From positions 806,001 to 870,000 of the forward strand of contig OZ244066.1 in NCBI GenBank assembly GCA_965215545.1: 64,000 nt of DNA. Direction: 5' to 3'. The stretch's first letter is position 1. Each line of letters begins with the position of its first letter. Origin of the DNA: MPNP01 sp965215545. GTDB taxonomy: Bacteria; Pseudomonadota; Alphaproteobacteria; Rhodobacterales; Rhodobacteraceae. Below, piece by piece: positions 1 to 8,758 of the stretch. A program made the position numbers and the translations under genes. Under the pieces are notes generated by a model. That model searched no databases. It saw only the letters and a list, made by a program, of their open reading frames with translations, and was not told the DNA's origin.

Positions 1-343
1 GGGCCGGGCTTTCTCCGGCCGGGGTCAACACCTGTCCGGGTCCAGCAAAATAGATGTGGGGCAGGCCCGTCATGCGCTCAAGCCGGGCCAGCAGGTCCGG
101 GATTGCAGGATGCTGACGGACAGCAAGATAGATGGCATCGGCGGCGGCAAACCGGTCGGGCAGTGGTGTATCGGCGGCAAGTTCCGGGGTCCCGGCATGC
201 GGCGGGTCAGCATGTCCGTACTGACCGAGTTCCACCAGTGAGGCGGCGGCCTTGGACCGCAGGGCGTCGGCACTCTCGTCGGCCTCGCCCAACGGTGCCG
301 CGCAGCCCGCCAGGAGAGTAGCGATCAGGACGCGTGCGGCCAT
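1..343 (-). CDS. putative lipoprotein, C-terminus beyond window edge
   Basis: An open frame runs from an ATG at 343 to the window edge without a stop (114 codons). It begins MAARVLIATLLAGC, a short hydrophobic stretch ending in a lipobox (LAG then Cys at residue 14), so the product is probably exported and lipid-anchored. The mature part is Ala- and Asp-rich, with a segment reading AAADAIYLAVRQHPAIPDLL and then GLPHIYFAGPGQVLTPAGES. I do not recognise the family. The codon choice is typical of the core genes here, unlike the IS remnants that follow. The gene is incomplete in this window. Confidence 0.6.
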   Translation of the reverse strand, partial: MAARVLIATLLAGCAAPLGEADESADALRSKAAASLVELGQYGHADPPHAGTPELAADTPLPDRFAAADAIYLAVRQHPAIPDLLARLERMTGLPHIYFAGPGQVLTPAGESPA

Positions 344-599
344 GTGCCCTGTCACGGGAAACCGACGGGGTCGGCAATGATGTCCTTGACGCGTGATGGC
401 GGGCTCCTGGTGCCTGTACTTGCCATCGAGTGATGACACGATCTGCCTACCCTCCTATGGCGGGCCCGCGAAACCCCCGCGCCCGGGCAGGGCAGGCAGG
501 ATCGATTTGGTGTGGAGAATTCGCCATCGACCGTCCCCGTTGGCACCATCCGGTGCCCGGGAAGCGGGTTGGGTCCGGTCCGTCCGACCCTCTCTCATG

Positions 600-1860
600 A
601 AACCCCGCATGGCAAGTCGTGCATCAGTCCATCATGAATCGCCATCCGGGTGGCCATGCCGAGCGGCCCCGGGCGGACCGTCGCGACACAGAGCGCGTGC
701 AACGCCGCGCCAACCGCTTGTCCGGTTCGGGTGCCGCCCTTGCGGTCGGTCCCGTGACCCCAGGACCCCGTTCCGGGCTGCGATGGTCCAGGCGACCGGG
801 ATCCCTCCTGGTTCCGGTGCCGCCCCAGGGACGAGCCGATCCCCCAGCCCCCCGGTCGGGACCCGGCCCTGCCTGGCGAACCGTCCCCCGGTCAAGAGAG
901 AGGGGGCGGGGCGATCAACCGCTGGCGGCCACGGCCATTGGGGGCCGCACAGTCAGTATGGAACCCTTGGGGGAGCGGGCTGGCGGGCGGACCAGCGGGT
1001 GGCCTCATTGGCCCCGCTGCCCACGCGTGGCCCAAGGGTGGCTGCCATGGACGGTGCCCCATCGGGACGGGTCGGGGGCGCCACCCGTTCGGCCCTGGCA
1101 GCCGCGATGGCGGCCAGTTGCTTGACAATGACCGCCCGCTGGTCCCGCCGGCAGGCCAGCGCCCCGCGGCGGCCCGCCGGCAGCGGTGTCCCGTGTGGGG
1201 TCCGCAGGGGCGGGCGGCGGTCATCGAAGTCGACCGCACCGGGCGCAAGGTCCGCAAGACCGTACAGCCGGTGCCGGGCCCGGCTGGTGTTGGGCAGCCG
1301 GACACGGGTGCGGACAAGGCGCTCCCGGTGCCGCATCAGGCGCCTGGCATCGATGGGGTCGGTCTTGGCCACCCTGGCCCGGCGCCCGACCGTGCGGCGG
1401 GCCGGAGCCCCCATCACGATGGCGATGGCGGGGGCCGCCTGGCCGCCAGCGGGCCAGCCAGATCCCGTCAGAGCCGACGGCATCGGTCAGGAGGATCCGG
1501 TCGGTTGGCGTGGCCCCGGGCCTGGCGACCAGGCGCGCGGTGTCGCCGGCCCCCAGCGTGGGGATGCGGAGCGTGTTGGGCGCGTCGGGACGGCTGATCC
1601 CGACCCCCCAGCGCCTGGGGCGGACCCAGGCCGCGATCGACAGGGCCCGGGCCGGGGTCCCGGACGGCGGGCCATCATTGAGGATCGGTGGCAGGGTGCC
1701 TCGCCTTGCCGGCGCTGGGCACGGCCATGGAACACGCGTGTCACGGATGTCCGTGGCGGTGCCGGGGTGGACGGAACGGTGTTCGCGCCGGATGGCGCGG
1801 ACACCGACTCCGGAAAGGATCATGGGATCTTGGTTGGGATGGACCCGTAGTTGAGCTAAC
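600..1860 (-). pseudogene. degraded IS110-family transposase
   Basis: No frame stays open over the whole gene, but pieces in different frames fit an IS110 (DEDD) transposase read on the minus strand. The clearest is VAKTDPIDARRLMRHRERL near 1370-1310, the conserved IS110 Lys-Thr-Asp-x-Ile-Asp-Ala segment, followed by a linker. Fragments around 900-620 (PFARQGRVPTGG-like, then a Cys-Arg-rich tail) resemble the C-terminal Transposase_20 part. Several frameshifts separate these blocks. Long ORFs on the opposite strand are by-products of the very high GC content. Exact ends are not resolved. Confidence 0.6.
1806..1831 (+). repeat. 26-bp direct repeat, copy 1
   Basis: Starts GACTCCGGAAAGGATCATGG and ends ATCTT. 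It matches 5669-5694 in 25 of 26 positions and in the same orientation. The two copies bracket the toxin-antitoxin operon, the IS30 remnant and the second IS110 remnant. It is probably a transposon end left at the edge of two related elements. Confidence 0.8.
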
Positions 1861-1897
1861 AAACTATACGATGCCCCCTGATTGCAAGCCGTTACAC

Positions 1898-2167
1898 CTA
1901 CTTTCGGTAAATGTCACGCCGATGGCCGACACGCAGGACAATGATCTGCGACGCATGATCATCGATAGTTACCACTATGCGGTAATTGCCGACGCGATAT
2001 CTCCAGAATCTTTGGTGCTTGTTACGACGAAGAGGTTGCCCAGCAACCCGCGGATTATCCTCCGATACACGTTCCTGCAGGAAAGCAAGAATCCGCCGGG
2101 ATGTCTGGTGGCCAAGTTTGTTGATCTCTCGCTCTGCGCGGGGATCCAGTTCAACCTTCCATGCCAT
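1898..2167 (-). CDS. RelE/ParE-superfamily toxin
   Basis: An 89-residue basic protein with the RelE fold pattern: MAWKVELDPRAEREINKL at the start (strand plus first helix), a central PLRRNKHQRFWRYRVGNYRI segment that carries the typical Arg-rich loop, and a final strand IIVLRVGHRRDIYRK. RelE toxins cleave mRNA in the ribosomal A site. Its ATG lies 17 bases inside the end of the upstream antitoxin gene, so the two are translationally coupled. Length and motifs are complete, so the toxin looks intact. ParE-type gyrase poisoning cannot be excluded from sequence alone. Confidence 0.85.
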   Translation of the reverse strand: MAWKVELDPRAEREINKLGHQTSRRILAFLQERVSEDNPRVAGQPLRRNKHQRFWRYRVGNYRIVVTIDDHASQIIVLRVGHRRDIYRK

Positions 2168-2519
2168 ATTGCCTCAGGACATCTTCAAGCGGAATGGCTT
2201 GCGATTTCCCCGAACAAATGTCGTGCAGACGACTCTCAGCAAGAGTTAGATCCTCAAGATCGTCCAGATATGAAAGGAGAGCCTCGCGGGCGTGAAAGGC
2301 TTTGGTTTCTCCTGTGGTTATCGCCAGATGCGAAAAACGTTCCTCAAGATCGGCGGGAAGGTAAAAAAAGGATTTGGACTCGGCGGTGTTCCCGGGGTCG
2401 GCAGTGTGTTGGCCAACAAGAGAGCTTCCGCGCCCGCCAAGGTCAAAAACTGATGCCCATCCCTCACTCTGCAGGTTGGTGGCTGTCTGCGTATTCATGG
2501 TTATGTCATCCCCTGTCAC
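2151..2519 (-). CDS. RelB-type antitoxin with long N-terminal extension
   Basis: Residues about 49-122 match the ribbon-helix-helix RelB-like antitoxins paired with RelE: FYLPADLEERFSHLA, then TKAFHAREALLSYLDDLED, then a toxin-binding tail ending PLEDVLRQYGMEG. These proteins bind their own promoter and cap the toxin. The frame opens at a GTG (2519) that overlaps the stop of the preceding gene (GTGA), with an ATG (MNTQ) 21 bases on. Either start leaves roughly 40-47 extra residues before the DNA-binding strand, longer than usual for the family. An internal start nearer the LPADLEE segment is possible, but no ATG is present there. Confidence 0.8.
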   Translation of the reverse strand: MTGDDITMNTQTATNLQSEGWASVFDLGGRGSSLVGQHTADPGNTAESKSFFYLPADLEERFSHLAITTGETKAFHAREALLSYLDDLEDLTLAESRLHDICSGKSQAIPLEDVLRQYGMEG

Positions 2520-2770
2520 CCTTGTGACACATCGCGGTTTTCTAGAAGACGATCAATCAGTTCCCTGAGTTCGGCAAGATCTGATGTGTGCATGGTAATG
2601 TGCGTGTGGAACACGACCTCGCCGTCTTTCAAGACCTGATCTCCGAAATAGAGCCGAGAGATCGATGGGCCAACAAACAGATGAAACCTGTTCGAGAAGT
2701 GGGACGATAAATCCCCGAAATGGCTCTGATCCAGTACCTCTTCCCTGTTTGCTTCTTGTTGAGTATTCAT
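2516..2770 (-). CDS. small protein, first gene of the toxin-antitoxin operon (DUF3467-like pattern)
   Basis: An 84-residue protein directly ahead of the antitoxin, sharing a 4-base stop/start overlap with it. The body reads SNRFHLFVGPSISRLYFGD, then VVFHTHITMHTSDLAELREL. This resembles the layout of DUF3467-type small proteins (hydrophobic strand, His-Thr-x-Ile strand, final helix with an Ala/Asp-x-x-Leu pattern), but I assign this only by pattern. It begins MNTQ, as the antitoxin does from its ATG, which hints at duplicated 5-prime sequence. Function is unknown; its position suggests co-regulation with the toxin pair. Confidence 0.55.
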   Translation of the reverse strand: MNTQQEANREEVLDQSHFGDLSSHFSNRFHLFVGPSISRLYFGDQVLKDGEVVFHTHITMHTSDLAELRELIDRLLENRDVSQG

Positions 2771-2885
2771 AAGGTGCTACCGCTCGTTGATGTGTCACCG
2801 ACAATATATCTGAAATCTATGCCCAGATCGGGGATGTCCCATTCTCTGTTGAAACTCATCAGAGCGGTGCTGCCGGTCATGGGGT

Positions 2886-3990
2886 CTATGCGGCTTCCTG
2901 GCGCATGTCAAGGTGACGGCTTCGCCGGTGGCGGTCGAGGGCCGCCCTGCGGCGAGGACGCGGCGGGTCGGCATGGCGACGCCGGAAGCCCTTCTGGGCC
3001 TCGAGCCTGCCCGCTTGCGTCCACCGCAGCCCCATCCTGGCCTGGTGCCAGCGTTTGACCTGCCGACAGGTCGGTCGGCCGCCACTGGGCATTGATTCAA
3101 TGATGGTGGGACTGGCGAGCGACGGGCGCCGGCCCCTTGGCATCCCCATCGCGTCAATCGCCAGCAGAGTGCCGCCCGCCGGGGGGCGGTCATTGCGGGT
3201 GTCCTGCACGGTCGTCACCGCGGCATCGGTGCGGGTCAGGACGTCGGTGCCCGCCCGCACAGGGTGGGGGGCAGGGCCTTCCCGCACCAGGCCGTTGGTG
3301 GGCGCGTTGCGCCCCCCATCCCATGATCACCGGGGGGTAGGCTTGATCGGGCCAGGGCCAAGGCAAAGCTGGCAGCGCGGGCCTTGGCCACCTGCCCATG
3401 GTGAGCGAACGCCTGGCCGCCCCGGCGGGGCTGGTGGGGACGGCACAGCGTGCACAGGGCATCAGCAGGGCCTGGAGGCTGGCGCCCACGGCGGCGGCCG
3501 TCTGGCGCTCGACGCGCGCCAGCAGGGTGACCATGGTGGCCCGGTCCACCAGGCTGACCAGCGCCCCCTTGTGGCCCCCAGATCCATGATCGCGTGTTGG
3601 CGATGATCGTGTCGGTCGCCCGGGTTACCGACACGCACCTGGCACGCGACGATGGCAGGCCGTTCAGCACTGGCCACCCGGGCGGGGCTGGGCCCCGCCT
3701 GGCCTGGCGGCCGGCGATCGGGTTGGCTCGCTGGCCTCGGAGCCGGGGTGCCGAGGAAGCGGCCTGACGGCGGGTGGTCGCCAGACGCTGGGCCTGTTGG
3801 TGACGATCGGCGCGATGGCAGCCTGGGACAGGCCGCGTGTCCTGAACGCATCAATCTGGCATCGTTCGGCAGCGGTCCGGGGGTGGGGCGCGATGGCATG
3901 ACAGTCGCCGGTTGTTTTACTCACCGAGACTGGGGCGGCCATCGGGCCCCGGTGGCATCGATTCCTCCGGGCAACCGAGTCGGTCCGCAC
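2886..3990 (-). pseudogene. broken IS30-family transposase with a second transposase tail
   Basis: Minus-strand pieces in several frames spell an IS30 transposase: an N-terminal helix-turn-helix (AERCQIDAFRTRGLSQAAIA, about 3880-3820), an integrase part (ALVSLVDRATMVTLLARVE-like, about 3570-3510), FAHHGQVAKA (about 3400) and a C-terminal DAAVTTVQDTRNDRP segment (about 3225-3185). Downstream of that, 3085-2900 reads CRQVKRWHQARMGLRWTQAG and LEAQKGFRRRHAD, which looks like the C-terminus of another transposase that I cannot assign. An IS630-like end sits at the join. Multiple frameshifts make it non-functional. Confidence 0.65.
3096..3111 (+). repeat. solo IS630-type end (16 bp identical to an IS630 terminus)
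   Basis: The complement of this stretch, TCCCACCATCATTGAA, is identical to bases 31051-31066, inside the left terminal inverted repeat of the IS630 element at 31048-32420. It lies between the IS30 remnant and an unrelated transposase tail, so it probably marks the edge of a deleted IS630 copy. Confidence 0.6.
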
Positions 3991-4016
3991 AGGGCGAACC
4001 GGCCCCGCAGCGAGCG

Positions 4017-4035
4017 TTGCACTTCAGAGTGGCAC
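4017..4035 (+). repeat. dispersed ~20-bp repeat, copy a
   Basis: TTGCACTTCAGAGTGGCAC. Best partner is the copy at 8669-8687 on the other strand (17 of 19 positions). Related copies are at 15841, 38582, 58322 and 59386. This copy lies just upstream of the IS30 remnant. Confidence 0.55.
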
Positions 4036-4215
4036 GGGGGTGGATTGACCGCTGCGATGTCTCTGTCATGGCATCTTGGGACTCCTCGCAACATCATGGC
4101 CTGCTCGGGATGCGTGTAAAAAGTTGTCATAGACATCATGGATTGACCTGTCCCGGTCCTGGCCCTGTCGACAGGATCCAATGCATGGCCCCGAAGAGGG
4201 TCCGTCATGGAGGAC

Positions 4216-5378
4216 ATGTCAATGTCAGAGTGTGAAGACAGTGCCTATGTGGGTCTCGATGTCCACACGGAGTCGATGGCGGTCGCCATCGCCCGGCCCG
4301 GCCGGGCCGGGCCGGGCCGGAGTGGCAGGGAACGATTCCCAACCGCCGGTCCGCCCTCCGGCGCCGCATCAAACGCCTGAGCCCCGACGGACTGGCGCTC
4401 AGTTTCTGTTATGAAGCCGGCCCCTGTGGGTCCAGAGTGGACCGAGAGATCGCAGAAACCGGCCACCACTGCGTGGTCGTGGCGCCGGGGCTTGTGCCGC
4501 GGGGGGCCACGGATCGCGTCAAGACCGACCGGCGGGATGCGACCATGCTGGCGCGTGCGCACCGATCCGGATCGCTCACGCCCGTCTGGGTTCCCGACCC
4601 GGACCAGGCGGCGATGCGGGACCTGACCCGGGCCCGGGCGGCCATGCAGGCCATCCAGACGAAGGCTCGTCAGCGCCGCGGCGCGTTCCTCCTCCGGCCC
4701 GGGCCGCATCTCTCCGGGCCGCAGCCGCTGGAGTGAGGCCCACGCACGCTGGCTGGCGGTGCAGGCCTTCGACAGTCCCGTGCCGAGAGCGTCTTCCGGG
4801 GAGTCTGTGGATGCCGACCAAGAGGCCACCCGGCGGGTGGCGGATCTTGAGAATCCGATCCGCGCGGCGGCCCAGGATGGGTCGCTGGCCCCGGGGATAG
4901 GATGGGCAGGGGGGTGACGGCCCTGATCAGCCGCCGGGGTCTTCACATCCTGAGCGCCGTGACGATCCTCGCCGAGCTGGGTGACATCACCCGTTTCGAC
5001 ACCCCGCGCCAGCTGATGCGTGTCCTCGGCCTGGTCCCGAGCGAACGCTCCTCGGGACCGCGGCGGCGCACGGGCGGGATCACCAAGACCGGCAACGGCC
5101 ATGACCGGGCGGTGCGGGTGGCGGCCGCCTGGAACACTCGCGTCCCGGCCCGCAGGATGCGCCTCCTGCAGGCCAAGGCGGCCGGGGCGCCAGACCGGGT
5201 ACAGGCCCCACCAGGAAGACCCCCTGGGCGCCTCGGCGCGCGCACCAGCCGTCTCAGTGCTGTGCGCAAGCCTCCGTGCAAGGTCACCACAGCCGTGGCC
5301 CGGGAGCTCGTGGGGGTCATCCGGGCCATCGTCTGTGCGATCAACGCCCGCCCGCAGGCCAGCCGGGCCCTGGCTTGA
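4216..5378 (+). pseudogene. IS110-family transposase, frameshifted
   Basis: From ATG 4216, behind a GGAGG-like site, the frame gives SAYVGLDVHTESMAVAIARP, the first acidic motif of the IS110 DEDD catalytic domain. A GGGCC-repeat stretch at about 4296-4322 then shifts the frame. The next block (4437-4700) carries DREIAETGHHCVVVAPGLVP and VKTDRRDATMLARA. A further block at 4905-5160 holds the Transposase_20 C-terminal part (HILSAVTILAELGDITRF, then LVPSERSSGPRRRTGGITK). At least two frameshifts are needed to join these, so the element is dead. The order of domains and length (about 390 codons) are otherwise normal for the family. Confidence 0.8.
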
Positions 5379-5668
5379 GGGTCCCGGTCCACGACCATGA
5401 CCGTGTCAGGGTGCAGGCAGAACGGAAGGAGACCCTCGACGACGCCATGCGGCACAGTCTGAAGCCTGCGACCCGCGCTCTTCGAGAGAGGCCGCTCCGT
5501 GACGAACGTGACGTCTGGCGGGACCCAACCCGCGAATATCAGCGTGACCCACCGTCGCAATCACTGCCGGCATCCTGACCCGGTCATGGCGTTGTGAGGA
5601 GTCACATGATGCCATAATGGAGACATCCCTTGGGTCAATCCATATCAGCGCAGGATGTCGCGGAAACT

Positions 5669-5694
5669 GACTCCGGAAAGGATCATGGTATCTT
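5669..5694 (+). repeat. 26-bp direct repeat, copy 2
   Basis: Same sequence and orientation as 1806-1831 with one mismatch (T for G at position 21). It follows the IS110 remnant by about 290 bases and is the right edge of the mobile region before the 3-hydroxybutyryl-CoA dehydrogenase gene. Confidence 0.8.
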
Positions 5695-5829
5695 CGATGG
5701 CTGGGCAGGACCGAGGTCGGGATCGGTCGGGGCCCTTGCTGTCATGCATGGCGGTTGTGTGATACTGCGCGTTGCGTGTTCATGCATGGCGGGCGCAATG
5801 CCCAGAAAGACGTGTGAGGCAGGGATCAG

Positions 5830-6705
5830 ATGGAAATCAAGCGGGTTGGCGTGATCGGCGCGGGGCAGATGGGCAGCGGGATTGCCCATGTCTTCGCCGT
5901 TTCGGGCTTTGACGTGTGCCTGCACGATCTGAGTTTCGAGCTGTCCTTCCATGCCCTGCAACGGATCCAGCATGACATGGATGCGATGATCGAACGGGGA
6001 CGGTTGACCGAGGAGGAGAAAGTCGCATCCATCGGTCGGATCACCACGACCATTGACATGGCCGATCTTGCCGATGTTGACCTGATCATCGAGGCCGCCA
6101 GCGAGGACACCGCGATCAAGGAGCGGATCTTTTCCGAACTCTGCCGCAATCTCGGCAAGGATACCCTGCTGGCCACCAACACATCCTCGATCTCCATCAC
6201 CAAACTGGCGTCCAGGACCGACCGACCGGAGCGGTTCATGGGGGTGCATTTCATGAACCCGGTCCCCAAGATGAAACTGGTCGAGTTGATCCGGGGCATC
6301 GCCACGGATGACCAGACCTACCAGATCCTCCATGGCGTCATCCAGAAACTGGGCAAGGAGACGACCTATGCGGAGGATTTCCCCGGTTTCATCGTCAACC
6401 GGATCCTGATCACGATGATCAACGAAGCGGTCTATGCACTCTACGAGGGTGTGGGGTCCGTCGACTCAATTGATCGCTCCATGCGCATGGGGGCCAATCA
6501 TCCCATGGGCCCCCTCGAACTGGCCGACTTCATCGGCCTTGATGTCTGCCTGGCCATCATGAATGTCCTGCACGAGGGCCTGGCCGATACCAAGTATCGC
6601 CCCTGTCCCCTGCTCACCAAGTACGTCGATGCCGGCTGGCATGGTCGCAAGACCAGGCAGGGGTTCTACAACTACCATGAAGACCCGCCCGTCGCCTCAC
6701 GCTGA
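5830..6705 (+). CDS. 3-hydroxybutyryl-CoA dehydrogenase
   Basis: A 291-residue cytosolic NAD(P)-dependent dehydrogenase that interconverts 3-hydroxybutyryl-CoA and acetoacetyl-CoA (butanoate or polyhydroxybutyrate metabolism, or phenylacetate degradation). The N-terminus has the Rossmann motif GAGQMGSGIAHV (about residues 10-21). The catalytic His lies in RFMGVHFMNPVPKMKLVEL (about 137-155), and the C-terminal 3HCDH domain follows (ANHPMGPLELADFIGLDVCL). Length is normal for the stand-alone enzyme. The ATG follows a GAGGCAGGGA ribosome site. It converges on the acyltransferase gene with 43 bases between stops. hbd or paaH would be equally fair names; the pathway is not settled by context. Confidence 0.93.
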   Translation: MEIKRVGVIGAGQMGSGIAHVFAVSGFDVCLHDLSFELSFHALQRIQHDMDAMIERGRLTEEEKVASIGRITTTIDMADLADVDLIIEAASEDTAIKERIFSELCRNLGKDTLLATNTSSISITKLASRTDRPERFMGVHFMNPVPKMKLVELIRGIATDDQTYQILHGVIQKLGKETTYAEDFPGFIVNRILITMINEAVYALYEGVGSVDSIDRSMRMGANHPMGPLELADFIGLDVCLAIMNVLHEGLADTKYRPCPLLTKYVDAGWHGRKTRQGFYNYHEDPPVASR

Positions 6706-6748
6706 TGCCCTGCCATCGGGGTCGTTGGGCTCCGTCCTGCCCATTGGC

Positions 6749-7663
6749 TCACTGGACCCCGCCGAGCGCCAGTGTCCTTGAGCGCAGCCATGCCATGAAC
6801 TCTTCGGGGTTGGCGGCCTGGCGATCAATGGTGGCCCGGTCGATCGGATGGCCGATATAGGGCCGCTGGGGTTTATGCATGGCATTGACGATCTCATGGA
6901 GCAGGAGGGACTGGCGCAGCGCGCTCGAGATGAGATTGGCCCGGGTATAGAGGCGGCTGTTCTGGCCGGCAAAGTAGATCGGCACCACGACAGCCTTGCT
7001 CCGGCGGATCAGTTTGGCGGTAAACGGTGTCCAGGGCGCCTCCTCTGCCGACGCATTCCAACTGGGGGCTGCGGCCACATTGCCGCTGGGAAACATGATC
7101 AGGGACCCACCGGCGGCAAGATGCTCCATGGCGTCCTTGCGCATGGCAATGTTCTTCCTGATCATGTCCTCTTCATGTGGAAAAGCCACTGGCAGCATGT
7201 GCTCGTTGATCTCGGGGACGGTGTTGAGCAACTCACGGGTCAGGATCTTGAAGTCGGTCCGGATCGTCTCGAGCAATGTGGCCATGATCAGGCCATCCAC
7301 CAGCCCATGGGGATGATTGGCAACCAGGACCACCGGCCCGCGCGCCGGAATCCGGGCGATCTCCTCAGGTGGTGTCTGAAGATCAATATCCAGCAGCTCA
7401 ACCGCCCGCGAAAAAAACGACTGGTGGGCCGGTCGGGGCGTTGACTCGTAGATCCGCACGAGCCGCAGGAGTGTGATCTTGCCTGTGAACCATTCAATGG
7501 TCCGGATCACCGGTTCGCGCCAGGACCCCCTGAACGTGTTGCCATAAGAGAGGCTGCGCGCCCGGTACGGCTTGTAGCCGGGATCCTCCAGCATCGGTCG
7601 CCGGCATGGCTCCATGGGGATGCCCGGTGAGGCTGCGCGGCTGTGCCCGACCGATCCCTTCAC
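6749..7663 (-). CDS. lysophospholipid acyltransferase family protein (hemolysin-like)
   Basis: A 304-residue protein with an acyltransferase core: VVLVANHPHGLVDGLIMATL holds the His-x5-Asp pair of the COG3176-like branch, and the glycine-rich FPSGNVAAAP segment follows about 85 residues later. These enzymes move an acyl chain from acyl-ACP or acyl-CoA to a lyso-lipid at the inner membrane. The frame opens with GTG overlapping the ptsH stop by 4 bases; ATGs at 7615 and 7594 are alternative starts and the first 20 residues look unconserved. No membrane segment is obvious beyond the core. The lipid substrate is not known. Confidence 0.8.
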   Translation of the reverse strand: MKGSVGHSRAASPGIPMEPCRRPMLEDPGYKPYRARSLSYGNTFRGSWREPVIRTIEWFTGKITLLRLVRIYESTPRPAHQSFFSRAVELLDIDLQTPPEEIARIPARGPVVLVANHPHGLVDGLIMATLLETIRTDFKILTRELLNTVPEINEHMLPVAFPHEEDMIRKNIAMRKDAMEHLAAGGSLIMFPSGNVAAAPSWNASAEEAPWTPFTAKLIRRSKAVVVPIYFAGQNSRLYTRANLISSALRQSLLLHEIVNAMHKPQRPYIGHPIDRATIDRQAANPEEFMAWLRSRTLALGGVQ

Positions 7664-7932
7664 GTGCGCTCGTCAAACCTGCCGGCAATCAGGGCCCCGA
7701 TGGCGGCCGCCAACTCCTCTTCATCCGGACCCTCGATCTGGACCTCGAGAGACATGCCCTTCGAGACTGCCAGCGTCAGAAGACCCATGATGGAGTCACC
7801 ATTGACCGACACACCATCACTTGTCACCTGCACATCCGACCGGAATCCCTCGACACATTCGACAAGCTTGGCTGAGGCCCGGGCATGCAGACCCCGTTCA
7901 TTGATGATTTCAAATGTCCGTGTCACCGCCAT
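7660..7932 (-). CDS. ptsH: phosphocarrier protein HPr
   Basis: A 90-residue HPr. The phosphoacceptor His is present in NERGLHARASAKLV (His16), and the regulatory serine in NGDSIMGLLTLAVS is the site modified by HPr kinase, which is encoded at 10249-10764. In alphaproteobacteria HPr works in an incomplete, regulatory phosphotransferase chain (EI-Ntr to HPr to EIIA) instead of in sugar uptake. It lies 12 bases after the EIIA gene and overlaps the acyltransferase by 4 bases, so the three are likely one transcript. Confidence 0.95.
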   Translation of the reverse strand: MAVTRTFEIINERGLHARASAKLVECVEGFRSDVQVTSDGVSVNGDSIMGLLTLAVSKGMSLEVQIEGPDEEELAAAIGALIAGRFDERT

Positions 7933-7944
7933 GGCTGCCAGTCC

Positions 7945-8325
7945 TCAGTCAATCATCCGGATATGCTGCTTGCCGGCCTCGCAGGCAAGCCGTGTGGCCT
8001 CTGCGAGACTCTTGCGGCGGGATTTCACCAGCTTGAGCAGCATGGGCAGGTTGGCCCCCGTCAACACAACCGTCTTGTTCTGACCGCAGGCACACAGCGA
8101 CAGATTGGCCGGCGAGCTGCCATAGACATCCGTGACCACGGCAATCCCATCACCACCGTCAACGGCACAGAGTGCATCACAGATTTCCTGCTGCTTGCTC
8201 TGCCGGTCGTGATCATCCTCGACCACGATCGAGACAAAGTCCTCCTGCTTCCCCAGGATGCTCACGACACATTCGTGCAATTCCACCGCCAAGTTCCGAT
8301 TGGCAACAATGACGATACCAATCAT
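7945..8325 (-). CDS. PTS mannose-type EIIA domain protein lacking the active His
   Basis: A 126-residue single-domain EIIA-Man (ManX-like) protein. The fold signature is clear: MIGIVIVA at the start, VTDVYGSSPANLSL near 63-76 and a final helix RRKSLAEATRLACEAG. In the family the first strand ends in Thr-His-Gly and that His (position 9 or 10) takes the phosphate from HPr. Here the sequence reads MIGIVIVANRNLAVELHECV, with Asn-Arg in place of His-Gly. A His at 17 is not at the usual position. The protein may therefore act as a non-phosphorylatable binding partner. It heads the cluster with ptsH; a GAGG site precedes the ATG. Confidence 0.85.
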   Translation of the reverse strand: MIGIVIVANRNLAVELHECVVSILGKQEDFVSIVVEDDHDRQSKQQEICDALCAVDGGDGIAVVTDVYGSSPANLSLCACGQNKTVVLTGANLPMLLKLVKSRRKSLAEATRLACEAGKQHIRMID

Positions 8326-8758
8326 ACAACCTCATCCACGAAGGCAATCCAGCATCGCAACAACCGGCAGGTCAAATGCATCACGCCCCAAGGCAGGCTG
8401 TCCGACCCGCCTCCGGTGCCGACCAAAATGTATCAGTCATCCCCTGCAAATGATAGGGCCCATGCCATCCTTGGTCCGGTCTTCCAGCTGATTGTGACCC
8501 GAGGGCGGGGCTCCAGAAAATCCTTGCCAACGCTGTGAACAATCTCCGCGTTGCGGGCACGGAGAGAGATGGGGCATGAAGACATGGGGCGTCAAAGCTT
8601 TCGGTTCGACCGGATCGCCGGAACGTTCCAATGCATTGCAGTCAAGACATTCCTGGTTTCGTTCCCCTGTGCCACTCCGAGGTGCAACACTCGCAACGGC
8701 ACTGTCCGGGGCGACCGATGGGGGCGGGAAGGGTCCCTGGTAAGAGGTCTGTCCGGAC
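8326..8758. other. gene-less region upstream of the EIIA gene
   Basis: No convincing coding frame on either strand. It holds the 5-prime region of the EIIA-ptsH operon and one copy of the dispersed repeat (8669-8687). In related alphaproteobacteria rapZ and hprK would be expected near here. Confidence 0.5.
8669..8687 (-). repeat. dispersed ~20-bp repeat, copy b
   Basis: GTGCCACTCCGAGGTGCAA; the complement matches copy a at 4017-4035 with two differences. It lies upstream of a small coiled-coil gene and the dead helicase. Confidence 0.55.

Noticed and set aside
393..1854. Long plus-strand open frames of 168-485 codons
   Set aside because: They are a product of very high GC and overlap an IS110 remnant on the minus strand; no motif, odd composition and no ribosome site.
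4296..4322. GGGCC tandem repeat as a regulatory site
   Set aside because: It lies inside the IS110 remnant coding region and is better explained as slippage that broke the frame.
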